NCBI RefSeq assembly: GCF_001654495.1
Contig: NZ_CP015849.1
Span: forward strand, 4,811,501-4,875,500
Length of the DNA stretch: 64,000 nt
Direction: 5' to 3'
DNA from: Streptomyces sp. SAT1
GTDB taxonomy: Bacteria > Actinomycetota > Actinomycetes > Streptomycetales > Streptomycetaceae
Under the pieces are notes generated by a model. The model searched no databases. It saw only the letters and a list, made by a program, of their open reading frames with translations, and was not told the origin of the DNA. Shown piece after piece: positions 9,530 to 16,586 of this stretch (positions are counted from its first letter, which is position 1; each line of letters starts with the position of its first letter). A program made the position numbers and the translations under genes.

Positions 9530-10933
9530 ATGAGCCAGACCCCGGACAGCGTCGTCCGTACGTACATCGAGCAGCACCGCACCGCCTTCCTCGACGACCT
9601 CGCCGAGTGGCTGCGCATCCCCTCCGTGTCGGCCCAGCCCGACCACGCGCCCGATGTACGGCGCAGCGCCGACTGGCTCGCCGCCAAGCTCCGGGACACC
9701 GGCTTCCCCACCGCCGAGGTCTGGCCGACACCGGGTGCCCCGGCCGTCTTCGCCGAGTGGCCCGCCGCCGACCCCGGCGCTCCCACGGTCCTGGTCTACG
9801 GACACCACGACGTACAGCCCGCCGCCCGCGAGGACGGCTGGCACAGCGAGCCCTTCGAGCCGGTCGTCCGGGACAACCGGCTCTACGCGCGCGGGGCGGC
9901 CGACGACAAGGGCCAGGTGTTCTTCCACACACTCGGGGTGCGCGCCCACCTCGCGGCCACCGGCGCCACCGCCCCGGCCGTCCACCTCAAGCTGCTGATC
10001 GAGGGCGAGGAGGAGTCCGGCTCCCCGCATTTCCGGGCACTGGTCGAGGAGCGGGCCGACCGGCTCGCCGCCGACACCGTGATCGTCTCCGACACCGGCA
10101 TGTGGTCCGAGGACACGCCCACGGTGTGCACCGGCATGCGCGGGCTCGCCGAGTGCGAGATCCGGCTCTACGGCCCGGACCAGGACATCCACTCCGGTTC
10201 CTTCGGCGGCGCCGTGCCGAACCCGGCGACCGCCGCCGCCCGTCTCGTGGCCGCCCTGCACGACGAGCACGCGCGCGTGGCCGTCCCCGGCTTCTACGAC
10301 GGCGTGGTCGAGCTGACCGACCGCGAACGCGAACTCTTCGCCGAGCTGCCCTTCGACGAGGAGCGGTGGCTGCGCACCGCCAAGTCGTACGCCACCCACG
10401 GCGAGGCCGGGCACACCACGCTGGAGCGCATCTGGGCCCGCCCCACCGCCGAGGTCAACGGCATCGGCGGCGGCTACCAGGGCCCCGGCAGCAAGACGGT
10501 CATCCCGTCCGACGCGATGGTGAAGCTGTCGTTCCGCCTGGTCGCCGGGCAGGACCCCGACCACGTCGAGAAGGCCGTCCGCGCCTGGATCGGCGAACAG
10601 GTGCCCGAGGGGATCCGACACGAGACGGTGTTCGGCGCGGCCACGCGTCCCTGTCTGACCCCGCTGGACCACCCGGCCCTGAGGTCCGTCGTCCGCGCCA
10701 TGGAGCGGTCCTTCGGCACTCCGGTCCGCTTCACCCGCGAGGGCGGCTCGGGACCGGCCGCCGACCTCCAGGAGGTGCTCGGCGCACCCGTCCTCTTCCT
10801 GGGCATCTCCGTCCCGTCCGACGGCTGGCACGCCCCCGACGAGAAGGTCGAGCTCGACCTCCTGTTCAAGGGCGTCGAGACCAGCGCGTATCTGTGGGGT
10901 GACCTCGCCGAGCACTGGCGCGATGTGCCCTGA
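9530..10933 (+). CDS. M20 family metallopeptidase (dipeptidase)
   Basis: The 467-residue protein matches the M20/M25/M40 zinc peptidases. Visible metal and catalytic motifs are YGHHDVQP, GAADDKGQ, EGEEESGS and SDTGMW, with a late HAPDEKVE histidine. These cytosolic two-zinc enzymes usually hydrolyse dipeptides or N-acyl amino acids; the substrate here is unknown. The ATG at 9530 follows TAGGCT (9517-9522) by 7 nt, suggesting a leaderless mRNA, although the frame is open further upstream. It begins 47 nt after adnB and may be transcribed independently. Confidence 0.88.
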   Translation: MSQTPDSVVRTYIEQHRTAFLDDLAEWLRIPSVSAQPDHAPDVRRSADWLAAKLRDTGFPTAEVWPTPGAPAVFAEWPAADPGAPTVLVYGHHDVQPAAREDGWHSEPFEPVVRDNRLYARGAADDKGQVFFHTLGVRAHLAATGATAPAVHLKLLIEGEEESGSPHFRALVEERADRLAADTVIVSDTGMWSEDTPTVCTGMRGLAECEIRLYGPDQDIHSGSFGGAVPNPATAAARLVAALHDEHARVAVPGFYDGVVELTDRERELFAELPFDEERWLRTAKSYATHGEAGHTTLERIWARPTAEVNGIGGGYQGPGSKTVIPSDAMVKLSFRLVAGQDPDHVEKAVRAWIGEQVPEGIRHETVFGAATRPCLTPLDHPALRSVVRAMERSFGTPVRFTREGGSGPAADLQEVLGAPVLFLGISVPSDGWHAPDEKVELDLLFKGVETSAYLWGDLAEHWRDVP

Positions 10934-11087
10934 CCTGCCGCCGCCGTCCGGCACCTCGCCGCGCGCGGGGCACACTGGAAGCGCCGCCCCGCGCTCCGAG
11001 GGCCCCGCCGGACCGGTCCCCTCCTGCCGTCCGTCCCGCTGAACCGCCGCCGAATCAACCGTTGCACCGGGGGAGTTGGAAGCACCC

Positions 11088-12032
11088 GTGACCACCTGGA
11101 CCGACCACACCGCAGACCGACCCATCTCGCTCACCGCGCCCAGCGGCATCGACCGGGCCGCCCACCACCGGCTCGACGAGGCATGGCTCGCCGCGGCGTG
11201 GAGCCACCCCACGACCCGCTGCTTCGTGGTCTCCGGCGGTCAGGCGCTGATCGACGAGACGCCCGACGGCCGCACCGAGCTGGTGATGACCCCGTCCTTC
11301 GAGGCCCCCCTCACCGAGGCGCACCGCTACTTCCTCGGCACCGATGAGGACGGCGTCAGCTACTTCGCCCTCCAGAAGGACTCGCTGCCCGGCCGCATGG
11401 ACCAGTCCGCGCGCCCTGCGGGCCTGCGCGAGGCGGGCCTGCTGCTGTCGCCCCGGGACGCCGGCCTGCTGGTGCACGCGGTGGCCCTGGAGAACTGGCA
11501 GCGGCTGCACCGCTTCTGCTCCCGCTGCGGGGAGCGCACCGTGATCGCCGCGGCCGGCCACATCCGCCGCTGCCCGGCCTGCGGCGCCGAGCACTACCCG
11601 CGCACCGACCCGGCGGTGATCATGGCGGTCACCGACGACGAGGACCGCATCCTCCTCGGCCGCCAGGTGCACTGGCCCGAGGGCCGCTTCTCGACGCTCG
11701 CCGGGTTCGTCGAGCCAGGCGAGTCCATCGAGCAGTCGGTGCGCCGCGAGGTCCACGAGGAGGTCGGCGTCGCCGTCGGCCAGGTCGAGTACGTCGCCAG
11801 CCAGCCGTGGCCCTTCCCCTCCAGCCTCATGCTGGGCTTCATGGCCCACGCCACCTCGACCGAGATCGATGTCGACGGCGAGGAGATCCACGAGGCCCGC
11901 TGGTTCTCCCGCGAGGAACTGCGCACGGCCTTCGAGTCCGGCGAGGTCCTGCCGCCCTACGGCATCTCCATCGCGGCCCGCCTCATCGAACTCTGGTACG
12001 GCAAGCCCCTGCCGACCAGGAGCGTCGTCTGA
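11088..12032 (+). CDS. nudC: NAD(+) diphosphatase NudC (Nudix hydrolase)
   Basis: The 314-residue protein has an N-terminal NUDIX-like region, a zinc ribbon (CSRCG and CPACG), a Nudix box (GFVEPGESIEQSVRREV continuing EEVGV) and the SQPWPFPSS signature that separates NADH pyrophosphatases from other Nudix enzymes. The family cleaves NAD(H) to NMN(H) and AMP and can remove NAD caps from RNA. GTG 11088 is chosen because GGAAG lies 5 nt upstream; TTG 11076 is less likely. It converges on the mycoredoxin gene, with a strong hairpin terminator between them. Confidence 0.93.
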   Translation: MTTWTDHTADRPISLTAPSGIDRAAHHRLDEAWLAAAWSHPTTRCFVVSGGQALIDETPDGRTELVMTPSFEAPLTEAHRYFLGTDEDGVSYFALQKDSLPGRMDQSARPAGLREAGLLLSPRDAGLLVHAVALENWQRLHRFCSRCGERTVIAAAGHIRRCPACGAEHYPRTDPAVIMAVTDDEDRILLGRQVHWPEGRFSTLAGFVEPGESIEQSVRREVHEEVGVAVGQVEYVASQPWPFPSSLMLGFMAHATSTEIDVDGEEIHEARWFSREELRTAFESGEVLPPYGISIAARLIELWYGKPLPTRSVV

Positions 12033-12057
12033 CCGCGGGCACCGCGCGAAATACGAG

Positions 12058-12090
12058 AAGGCGGCCCCCGACGAACTCGGGGACCGCCTT
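12058..12090. terminator. Bidirectional hairpin terminator between nudC and mrx1
   Basis: AAGGCGGCCCCCGA and TCGGGGACCGCCTT form a 14-bp stem with one mismatch around CGAAC. It lies between two converging genes and can serve both. Confidence 0.8.
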
Positions 12091-12149
12091 CCGGCGCGCT
12101 CGTGCGCTCCGGCTCCGCGCCCGGCAGGCGCGGGGAACACCGACCGGGC

Positions 12150-12392
12150 TCAGACGCCGATCTTCTGCTTGACCTGCGCCAGCGACGGGTTCGTCAGCGT
12201 CGAGCCGTCCTCGAAGAGCACGGTCGGCACCGTCTGGTTGCCGCCGTTCGCCTTCTCGACGAAGGCCGCGGACTCCGGGTCATGCTCGATGTTGATCTCG
12301 GTGTACGCGATGCCTTCGCGGTCCATCTGGCCCTTCAGACGGCGGCAGTAGCCGCACCACGTGGTGCTGTACATCGTCACAGTGCCCGGCAT
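12150..12392 (-). CDS. mrx1: Mycoredoxin (glutaredoxin-like, mycothiol-dependent)
   Basis: The 80-residue protein has a glutaredoxin fold with redox motif WCGYC (Cys13, Cys16), a TVP cis-proline loop (QTVPTV) and a GSTL segment typical of mycoredoxin-1. The family reduces mixed disulphides between proteins and mycothiol, the actinobacterial glutathione substitute. The ATG at 12392 has AAGGAG about 9 nt upstream. A sigma-R-type promoter lies 51-76 bp upstream, tying it to the SigR-RsrA switch encoded at 45-46 kb. Confidence 0.92.
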   Translation of the reverse strand: MPGTVTMYSTTWCGYCRRLKGQMDREGIAYTEINIEHDPESAAFVEKANGGNQTVPTVLFEDGSTLTNPSLAQVKQKIGV

Positions 12393-12442
12393 GTCTCTCG
12401 TGCTCCTTCGGCGGGTCGGGGACGTCATCGTCGCAGTGGGGG

Positions 12443-12468
12443 AACGCGCGCCGCACACCGGGCATTCC
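12443..12468 (-). promoter_or_regulatory. Sigma-R-type promoter of the mycoredoxin gene
   Basis: Read on the minus strand this is GGAAT, exactly 18 nt, then GTT, the sigma-R -35/-10 consensus. Transcription would start near 12436, leaving a leader of about 44 nt to the ATG at 12392. Confidence 0.75.
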
Positions 12469-12506
12469 CACCGGGGGTATCGGGACGGAGCGCGCGGCGC
12501 CTCGGC

Positions 12507-12546
12507 GTGACACCGGTCGCAGCAGGGTGACACCGGTCGCATCAGT
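12507..12546. repeat. Two tandem 20-bp direct repeats upstream of uvrD2
   Basis: GTGACACCGGTCGCAGCAGG is followed immediately by a copy that agrees over its first 15 bases and differs mainly at the end. The pair lies about 70-107 bp before the uvrD2 start, between the divergent mrx1 and uvrD2 genes. Function unknown. Confidence 0.75.
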
Positions 12547-12613
12547 ACGACTGCAAGGGGCTGCCTGTGGACAACCGGCTCACCCGTCTCCCGCGACCTG
12601 GCAGCATGGCGGT

Positions 12614-14827
12614 GTGACAGCAGCAACGCACTCCACCCTCTTCCCGCAGGTACCGGACTCTGCCGACGCGGTGCTCGAAGGGCTCGACCCCGAGCAGCGC
12701 GAGGTGGCCACCGCGCTGCACGGTCCGGTGTGCGTACTGGCGGGCGCCGGTACCGGAAAGACCCGGGCGATCACCCACCGGATCGCCTACGGGGTGCGCG
12801 CGGGCATCCTCCAGCCCTCGACCGTGCTCGCCGTCACCTTCACCAACCGCGCCGCGGGTGAGATGCGCGGCCGGCTCCGCCAGCTCGGCGCCCAGGGCGT
12901 CCAGGCGCGCACCTTCCACTCCGCCGCGCTGCGGCAGTTGCAGTACTTCTGGCCGAAAGCGATCGGCGGCAGCATGCCCCGCCTCGTCGACCGCAAGATC
13001 CAGCTCGTCGCGGACGCGGCCGCCGCCTGCCGCGTCCGGCTGGACCGGGGCGAGCTGCGCGACGCCGCCGCGGAGATCGAATGGGCCAAGGTCACCCAGA
13101 CCGTCCCGGCCGACTACGCCCTCGCAGCCGCGAAGGCCGGCCGCGACACCCCGCGCGACGTCGCCGAGCTCGCCCAGCTGTACTCGGTCTACGAGGACCT
13201 CAAGCGCGACCGCTCGGTCATCGACTTCGAGGACGTCCTGCTGCTCACCGTCGCCATCCTCCAGGACCGGCGTGACGTCGCCGAACAGATCCGCGCCCAG
13301 TACCAGCACTTCGTGGTGGACGAGTACCAGGACGTCAGCCCGCTCCAGCAGCGCCTGCTGGAGCTGTGGCTGGGGGAGCGGGACAGCCTGTGCGTGGTCG
13401 GCGACGCCAGCCAGACGATTTATTCGTTCACGGGAGCAACCCCCGACCATCTGCTCGACTTCCGTGTCCGTCACCCCGGCGCCACCGTCGTCAAACTGGT
13501 CCGCGACTACCGCTCCACCCCCCAGGTGGTCCACCTCGCCAACGGACTGCTGGCGCTGGCCCGGGGCCGCGCCGCCGACCACCGGCTGGAACTGGTCTCA
13601 CAGCGTCCCGCGGGCCCCGAGCCGGAGTACACGGCGTACGCGGACGAGCCCGCCGAGGCCGAGGGCGCGGCCCGCCGCATCCGCGACCTCATCGCCTCCG
13701 GCGTCCCGGCGAGCGGGATCGCGATCCTCTTCCGTACGAACGCCCAGTCGGAGACATACGAGCAGGCCCTCGCGGACGCCGGGGTGCCCTACCAGCTGCG
13801 CGGTGCCGAGCGCTTCTTCGACCGCCCCGAGGTGCGCAAGGCCGGTATCGCCCTGCGGGCCGCCGCCCGCTTCGGCGGCAACGACGCCCTCCTCGACGAC
13901 ACCGTCGACCTGCCCTCGCAGGTGCGGGCCGTGCTGTCCGGGGAGGGCTGGACCCTGCAGCCCCCGGCCGGCTCGGGCGCCGTCAGGGAGAGCTGGGAGT
14001 CGCTGGCCGCGCTGGTGAACCTCGCGCGGGACTTCGCCGCGGCTCGCCCCGGCGCCACACTGAGCGACCTGGTGGCCGAGCTGGACGAGCGCGCCAACGC
14101 CCAGCACGCCCCCACCGTCGAGGGCGTCACCCTGGCCTCCCTGCACTCGGCCAAGGGCCTGGAGTGGGACGCCGTCTTCCTGGTCGGCGTCGCCGAGGGC
14201 ATGATGCCGATCACCTACGCCAGAACCGACGAGCAGATCGAGGAGGAGCGCCGGCTGCTCTACGTGGGCGTCACCCGCGCCCGCGAGCGGCTGCTCGTCT
14301 CCTGGTCGCTGACCCGCACACCCGGCGGGCGCCCCAGCCGCCGCCCGAGCCGCTTCCTGGACGGACTGCGTCCGGGCACGGCCGGCGCGACCGGGCAGGG
14401 CGCCGCGGGTGCCGTCGGGGGGATCGAGCGGGGGACCGCCCCGGCCGCGGGTGCGGCCCGTACGGCGGGCGCCGTCCTCCGGCGTACCCAGCGCGTCCCG
14501 GCCCGGTGCCGGGTCTGCGGCCGCACCCTCACCGACGCCGGCGAGATGAAGCTGATGCGCTGCGACGACTGCCCCTCCGACATGGACGAGGGCCTGTACG
14601 AGCGGCTGCGCGAGTGGCGGGAGGAGCAGGCGCGGCTCAGCGGGCAGCCCGCCTTCTGCGTCTTCACCGACAGGACGCTGATGGCGATCGCCGAGACCGC
14701 GCCCGAGGACGCGCGCGAGCTGGCACGCATCCCCGGCGTCGGCACGCGCAAGCTGCGGCGCCACGGGGCCGATGTTCTCGCCATCTGCGCAGGCCAGGAG
14801 CCTCCGGACGAAGAGATCGACAACTGA
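12614..14827 (+). CDS. uvrD2: ATP-dependent DNA helicase UvrD2
   Basis: The 737-residue SF1A helicase has Walker A GAGTGKTR, DEYQDVSPLQ, GDASQTIYSFTGA, LHSAKGLEW and LLYVGVTRARERL. Downstream are a tetracysteine motif (CRVCG and CDDC) and an HRDC-like C-terminal domain ending near the GVGTRKLRRHG segment. This arrangement is diagnostic of actinobacterial UvrD2, where the HRDC domain is dispensable for unwinding but the tetracysteine module is important. GTG 12614 is preceded 6 nt earlier by CAGCAT (12602-12607), a possible leaderless -10. The wblC promoter begins only 14 nt after its stop codon. Confidence 0.93.
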   Translation: MTAATHSTLFPQVPDSADAVLEGLDPEQREVATALHGPVCVLAGAGTGKTRAITHRIAYGVRAGILQPSTVLAVTFTNRAAGEMRGRLRQLGAQGVQARTFHSAALRQLQYFWPKAIGGSMPRLVDRKIQLVADAAAACRVRLDRGELRDAAAEIEWAKVTQTVPADYALAAAKAGRDTPRDVAELAQLYSVYEDLKRDRSVIDFEDVLLLTVAILQDRRDVAEQIRAQYQHFVVDEYQDVSPLQQRLLELWLGERDSLCVVGDASQTIYSFTGATPDHLLDFRVRHPGATVVKLVRDYRSTPQVVHLANGLLALARGRAADHRLELVSQRPAGPEPEYTAYADEPAEAEGAARRIRDLIASGVPASGIAILFRTNAQSETYEQALADAGVPYQLRGAERFFDRPEVRKAGIALRAAARFGGNDALLDDTVDLPSQVRAVLSGEGWTLQPPAGSGAVRESWESLAALVNLARDFAAARPGATLSDLVAELDERANAQHAPTVEGVTLASLHSAKGLEWDAVFLVGVAEGMMPITYARTDEQIEEERRLLYVGVTRARERLLVSWSLTRTPGGRPSRRPSRFLDGLRPGTAGATGQGAAGAVGGIERGTAPAAGAARTAGAVLRRTQRVPARCRVCGRTLTDAGEMKLMRCDDCPSDMDEGLYERLREWREEQARLSGQPAFCVFTDRTLMAIAETAPEDARELARIPGVGTRKLRRHGADVLAICAGQEPPDEEIDN

Positions 14828-14840
14828 TGCGAACTCGTCG

Positions 14841-14880
14841 AAAAAATAGTTTGCGCATGCCCCGGCAATCCCCATAGGTT
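14841..14880 (+). promoter_or_regulatory. wblC promoter with AT-rich WhiB7-type element
   Basis: An A/T run (AAAAAATA, 14841-14848) abuts TTGCGC (14851-14856), followed by an 18-nt spacer and TAGGTT (14875-14880). WhiB7 proteins activate promoters by contacting an AT-rich sequence just upstream of the -35 through their AT-hook, so this reads as the autoregulated wblC promoter. Transcription would start near 14887, giving a leader of about 600 nt. Confidence 0.8.
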
Positions 14881-14991
14881 CTTGGTCACGGGGACAGCGG
14901 CCTTCCTGAGGCCCTGATTCCGTGTTGTACTTGCATATCCGTACGGACTGGTTCACCCCAGTCCCCCAGACGCCGAGAGGAGGCGAGCCCA

Positions 14992-15312
14992 GTGATCAGC
15001 ATCAAGAGCAGCTTCTTCAGCACCGCCAAAATGACCGATCGCTCGGTCGCTTCCCTGTGCATGCTCGGCGTCTCGGACCAGGGCACCGGTGTGTCCGGCG
15101 TTCGCGCCGCGCGTCCGGCGTCCTCCCTGTCTCTCGCGGGCCTCCCTGTCCGCGAGGGCAATGAGCGACCGACCGAGGCACTGGAAGCAGTAGTGGCACA
15201 GGCCCGCGCCTATGCCTTTACGGCGGCCGGTGCCGGTATCCGGAAGCAGACGACGCACCACCACCAGATGTGGGCCTTCCGTGGGCCAGAACCCTGGAGT
15301 GATCCAGCCTGA
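14992..15312 (+). CDS. Leader ORF (uORF) in the wblC 5' untranslated region
   Basis: A GTG at 14992 has a near-perfect ribosome site (AGGAGG, 14978-14983, 8-nt spacing) and opens a 106-codon frame. Its composition does not resemble a stable protein family: it is rich in Ser, Ala, Gly and Arg and ends with a His/Trp/Pro-rich tail. It stops at 15312, just before a terminator hairpin and 176 nt before wblC. From known WhiB7 biology the likely role is regulatory: ribosome stalling on the uORF, when antibiotics inhibit translation, would prevent attenuation. A shorter functional uORF inside or in another frame cannot be excluded. Confidence 0.6.
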   Translation: MISIKSSFFSTAKMTDRSVASLCMLGVSDQGTGVSGVRAARPASSLSLAGLPVREGNERPTEALEAVVAQARAYAFTAAGAGIRKQTTHHHQMWAFRGPEPWSDPA

Positions 15313-15336
15313 TCGTCGATCAGGCCGGCGCCTTCA

Positions 15337-15380
15337 GGGCCGCGGAACCCCACCCGGGATCCGCGGCCCTTCTGTTTTCC
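15337..15380 (+). terminator. Intrinsic terminator/attenuator between uORF and wblC
   Basis: GGGCCGCGGA (15337-15346) and TCCGCGGCCC (15360-15369) form a perfect 10-bp stem followed by TTCTGTTTTCC. It lies inside the wblC leader, 108 nt before the coding sequence, so it must be overridden for wblC to be made. A smaller hairpin, CTGATC-GTC-GATCAG (15309-15323), overlaps the uORF stop and may take part in switching. Confidence 0.85.
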
Positions 15381-15488
15381 CCGAACGGGGACGACGGACC
15401 GAAGGGGCCTCGGGACAAGAAAAGAACCCGGTACCCAGCCGACACCCGGCCGACCCGGCCGGACCGACCAGACGAGGAAACACCCACC

Positions 15489-15857
15489 GTGCAACTCGAA
15501 GCGCACGCCCCGTCCGTACCGCCTTCCGACACGATCCCCAAGCCCGGTCTCACGGAGGACCCCGCCTTGATCCCCCTCACCGCGCTCACCGCGCTCGACG
15601 ACGCCATCGAGAACCTCGGCGTGCCCGTCCCCTGCCGCTCCTACGACCCGGAGGTCTTCTTCGCCGAGTCGCCGGCGGACGTGGAGTACGCCAAGTCCCT
15701 GTGCCGCACCTGCCCGCTGATGGAAGCCTGCCTCGCGGGCGCCAAGGAGCGGCGCGAGCCCTGGGGTGTCTGGGGCGGAGAGCTGTTCGTCCAGGGTGTC
15801 GTCGTCGCCCGGAAGCGGCCCCGTGGCCGTCCGCGCAAGAACCCGGTTGCGGCATGA
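15489..15857 (+). CDS. wblC: WhiB-family regulator WblC (WhiB7 orthologue)
   Basis: The 122-residue protein has the four iron-sulphur cysteines of WhiB proteins (Cys49, Cys72, Cys75, Cys81), the GVWGG turn (residues 93-97) and a C-terminal AT-hook RGRPRK (112-117). The AT-hook identifies the WhiB7/WblC branch, which binds the housekeeping sigma factor and activates intrinsic antibiotic-resistance genes. The GTG at 15489 has GAGGAAA upstream. Expression appears controlled by the AT-rich promoter, the uORF and the attenuator in its leader. The next small gene overlaps its stop codon by ATGA. Confidence 0.95.
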   Translation: MQLEAHAPSVPPSDTIPKPGLTEDPALIPLTALTALDDAIENLGVPVPCRSYDPEVFFAESPADVEYAKSLCRTCPLMEACLAGAKERREPWGVWGGELFVQGVVVARKRPRGRPRKNPVAA

Positions 15858-16180
15858 ACATCCCAGGAACGATCGATCGCCCCCTTACGCACGACCCCCA
15901 GAAGCAGGCCCCGATGAAGCCGTCCGTCCCCAGCGAGCCCGCAGGCTCCGCCACCGAAGACGTCACCACCACCGGCGCGAACGACTCGCGTCAGAACAGG
16001 ACCCGCGAGATGCAACTCATCCCAGAAGCCATGGCTCGTGCGCATATGCAGGAGCGGCTGCACGAGGCGGACCGCGAGCGCCACGCCCTGCGCGTGGTGG
16101 CCGCCCGCCGGATGCAGCGCCGCGCCGAGCGCGCCTCACGGCGTGCCCGCCGCGCGCTCGCCATGGCGGTCATGCACTGA
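15854..16180 (+). CDS. Small basic protein coupled to wblC, unknown function
   Basis: The frame of 108 codons begins with an ATG that overlaps the wblC stop (ATGA), implying translational coupling. The first half is polar and low in structure. The second half (from about MQLIPEAMARAHMQERL) is a predicted amphipathic, Arg/Ala-rich helix ending in MAVMH. ATG 16010 is an alternative start that would give only the helical part. I do not recognise a domain. Position suggests co-expression with the antibiotic-stress regulator, but two strong palindromes follow it. Confidence 0.6.
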   Translation: MNIPGTIDRPLTHDPQKQAPMKPSVPSEPAGSATEDVTTTGANDSRQNRTREMQLIPEAMARAHMQERLHEADRERHALRVVAARRMQRRAERASRRARRALAMAVMH

Positions 16181-16203
16181 GCCGCCCACACCGCTCGGCG
16201 GTG

Positions 16204-16221
16204 ACCTCCCGGCCGGGAGGT
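16204..16221. repeat. 18-bp perfect palindrome
   Basis: ACCTCCCGG is followed directly by CCGGGAGGT with no loop. It sits 24 nt after the small wblC-linked gene and just before a larger hairpin. Confidence 0.7.
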
Positions 16222-16232
16222 GAGCTCGATGC

Positions 16233-16272
16233 CCGCGGGGGCCGGTCCGTCCGCACGGACCGGCCCCCGCGG
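16233..16272. terminator. Very strong hairpin, 18-bp perfect stem
   Basis: CCGCGGGGGCCGGTCCGT pairs perfectly with its complement after a 4-nt CCGC loop. There is no T-run, as is usual for Streptomyces terminators. It closes the wblC transcription unit and separates it from the following zinc-ribbon gene. Confidence 0.8.
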
Positions 16273-16316
16273 TGCGTTGTCCCCGCGCCCTGTCGGGCCG
16301 GAGGTATCGTCGCCGG

Positions 16317-16526
16317 GTGACGCGTCCTCCCGGAGACCTCGACCACGGCGGCGACGGCGCACCGCGCCCGTCCGTGAGCTGTGCGCACTGCGGCACCCCG
16401 GCGGACGGACCGCCTCCCACCTGGACCTGCTCCGTCGAGGACGGTGTCCGCCGCTACTTCTGCGACACCTGCTCCCGCGCACACCTCAGATCGATCGAGG
16501 GACGGCTCGACTCCGCCCGGTGGTGA
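16317..16526 (+). CDS. Small zinc-ribbon-like protein
   Basis: A 69-residue protein with two CxxC pairs (CAHC and CDTC, about 25 residues apart) plus a further Cys (TWTCSV) is predicted to bind zinc. It has no other recognisable domain; similar short proteins are widespread in Streptomyces without known function. GTG 16317 lies 6 nt after TATCGT (16305-16310), consistent with a leaderless mRNA. It converges on the UbiB-kinase gene. Confidence 0.7.
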   Translation: MTRPPGDLDHGGDGAPRPSVSCAHCGTPADGPPPTWTCSVEDGVRRYFCDTCSRAHLRSIEGRLDSARW

Positions 16527-16586
16527 CCGCGGGCACCGGCCGCCCTTCCGCGCGGGCCTGACCCGGGCCTGCCGGGACCTGACCGG

